From Nitrospina sp. (GTDB taxonomy: Bacteria > Nitrospinota > Nitrospinia > Nitrospinales > Nitrospinaceae): a DNA stretch of 7,624 bases. The stretch lies in contig SMVT01000163.1 of NCBI GenBank assembly GCA_004357365.1, positions 1-7,624 of the forward strand, in the 5' to 3' direction. The notes under the pieces are model-generated. The model searched no databases. It was not told where the DNA came from and saw only the letters and a list, made by a program, of their open reading frames with translations. This document shows, piece by piece, positions 7,522-7,624 of the stretch; within the stretch, counting starts at the first letter, position 1, and every line of letters begins with the position of its first letter. The position numbers and the translations under genes were made by a program.

Positions 7522-7576
7522 CCCCGGCCCCCTTCATAAAGGGGGGGCTGAAAATCTGTGTCCATCTGTGGTTAAA
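7519..7576 (-). repeat. Dispersed intergenic repeats, copy C (inverted), plus CCACAGATGGACACAGATT element
   Basis: Read on the minus strand, CCCCCCC-TTTATGAA-GGGGG is followed by CCGGGGGGATTT, the same element as at 6205-6233 but in the opposite orientation. Directly beside it lies the complement of ACCACAGATGGACACAGATT (7553-7572), another element common between genes in several Gram-negative lineages. The hairpin element abuts the truncated ImmA/IrrE coding sequence. Confidence 0.7.
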
Positions 7577-7591
7577 TCCATCCTGTAAATC

Positions 7592-7624
7592 ATGTCGAAA
7601 AAGAAAACTCTTTACCTGATTGAC
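7592..7624 (+). CDS. polA: Start of a gene cut by the window end, probably DNA polymerase I
   Basis: ATG at 7592 opens a frame of 11 codons reading MSKKKTLYLID up to the window edge. A basic start followed by LYLIDG is the usual N-terminus of bacterial DNA polymerase I, where it begins the 5'-3' exonuclease domain. Only 11 residues are visible, no good Shine-Dalgarno precedes it (the 5' side is repeat sequence), and the same short pattern could begin another 5'-nuclease or P-loop protein. The identity is therefore a guess from a short motif. Confidence 0.5.
   Translation, partial: MSKKKTLYLID

Overview
The window looks like a chromosomal stretch of a Gram-negative bacterium. The evidence is a D-arabinose 5-phosphate isomerase (Kdo/LPS synthesis), a lipoprotein with a lipobox, and CCA-encoding tRNA genes. 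The intergenic repeats (CCCCCTTTxTGAAGGGGG hairpins followed by GGGGGGATTT, CCTGAGCYTGTCGAAGG elements, and CCACAGATGGACACAGATT) are of kinds I associate with deltaproteobacterial, Nitrospinota or Nitrospirota-like genomes. That placement is an impression, not a proof. Most genes lie on the minus strand.

Layout: (1) 1-760 holds a minus-strand RidA-fold lipoprotein with its own terminator. It is bracketed by two inverted copies of a repeat built from two AGCGGACGTT-like motifs 45 nt apart. (2) 770-1233 is an integration-scarred tRNA region: the 3' part of a tRNA-Lys(CUU) without its 5' part, an apparently full-length tRNA-Arg(CCG), a strong terminator behind each, and next to each a pair of heptamers repeated with an 11-bp period that resemble integrase arm sites. 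(3) 1239-1592 is a small protein of the nitrile-hydratase-alpha / NHLP leader type, ending 5 nt before tRNA-Arg. (4) 1730-4375 is a complete alaS. (5) 4609-5144 is a ribbon-helix-helix/ParE toxin-antitoxin pair on the plus strand. (6) 5141-6148 is kdsD on the minus strand, overlapping the toxin gene tail to tail. (7) 6300-7520 is an AT-richer segment with a HAD-family phosphatase (plus strand) and the C-terminal remnant of an ImmA/IrrE-type protein (minus strand), broken at a dispersed repeat. (8) 7592 to the end is probably the first 11 codons of polA.

Housekeeping genes (alaS, kdsD, tRNAs, probable polA) form the backbone. The accessory material (att-like tRNA scar, toxin-antitoxin pair, HAD gene, broken ImmA/IrrE gene, repeats) sits in the gaps between them. 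I see no intact integrase, transposase, CRISPR array or complete multi-gene defence system. The most unusual pieces are the two att-like tRNA loci side by side, the lipoprotein RidA homologue lacking the catalytic arginine, the stand-alone NHLP-like protein, and the repeat-truncated ImmA/IrrE remnant, which has no ORF of its own because it lacks a start codon.
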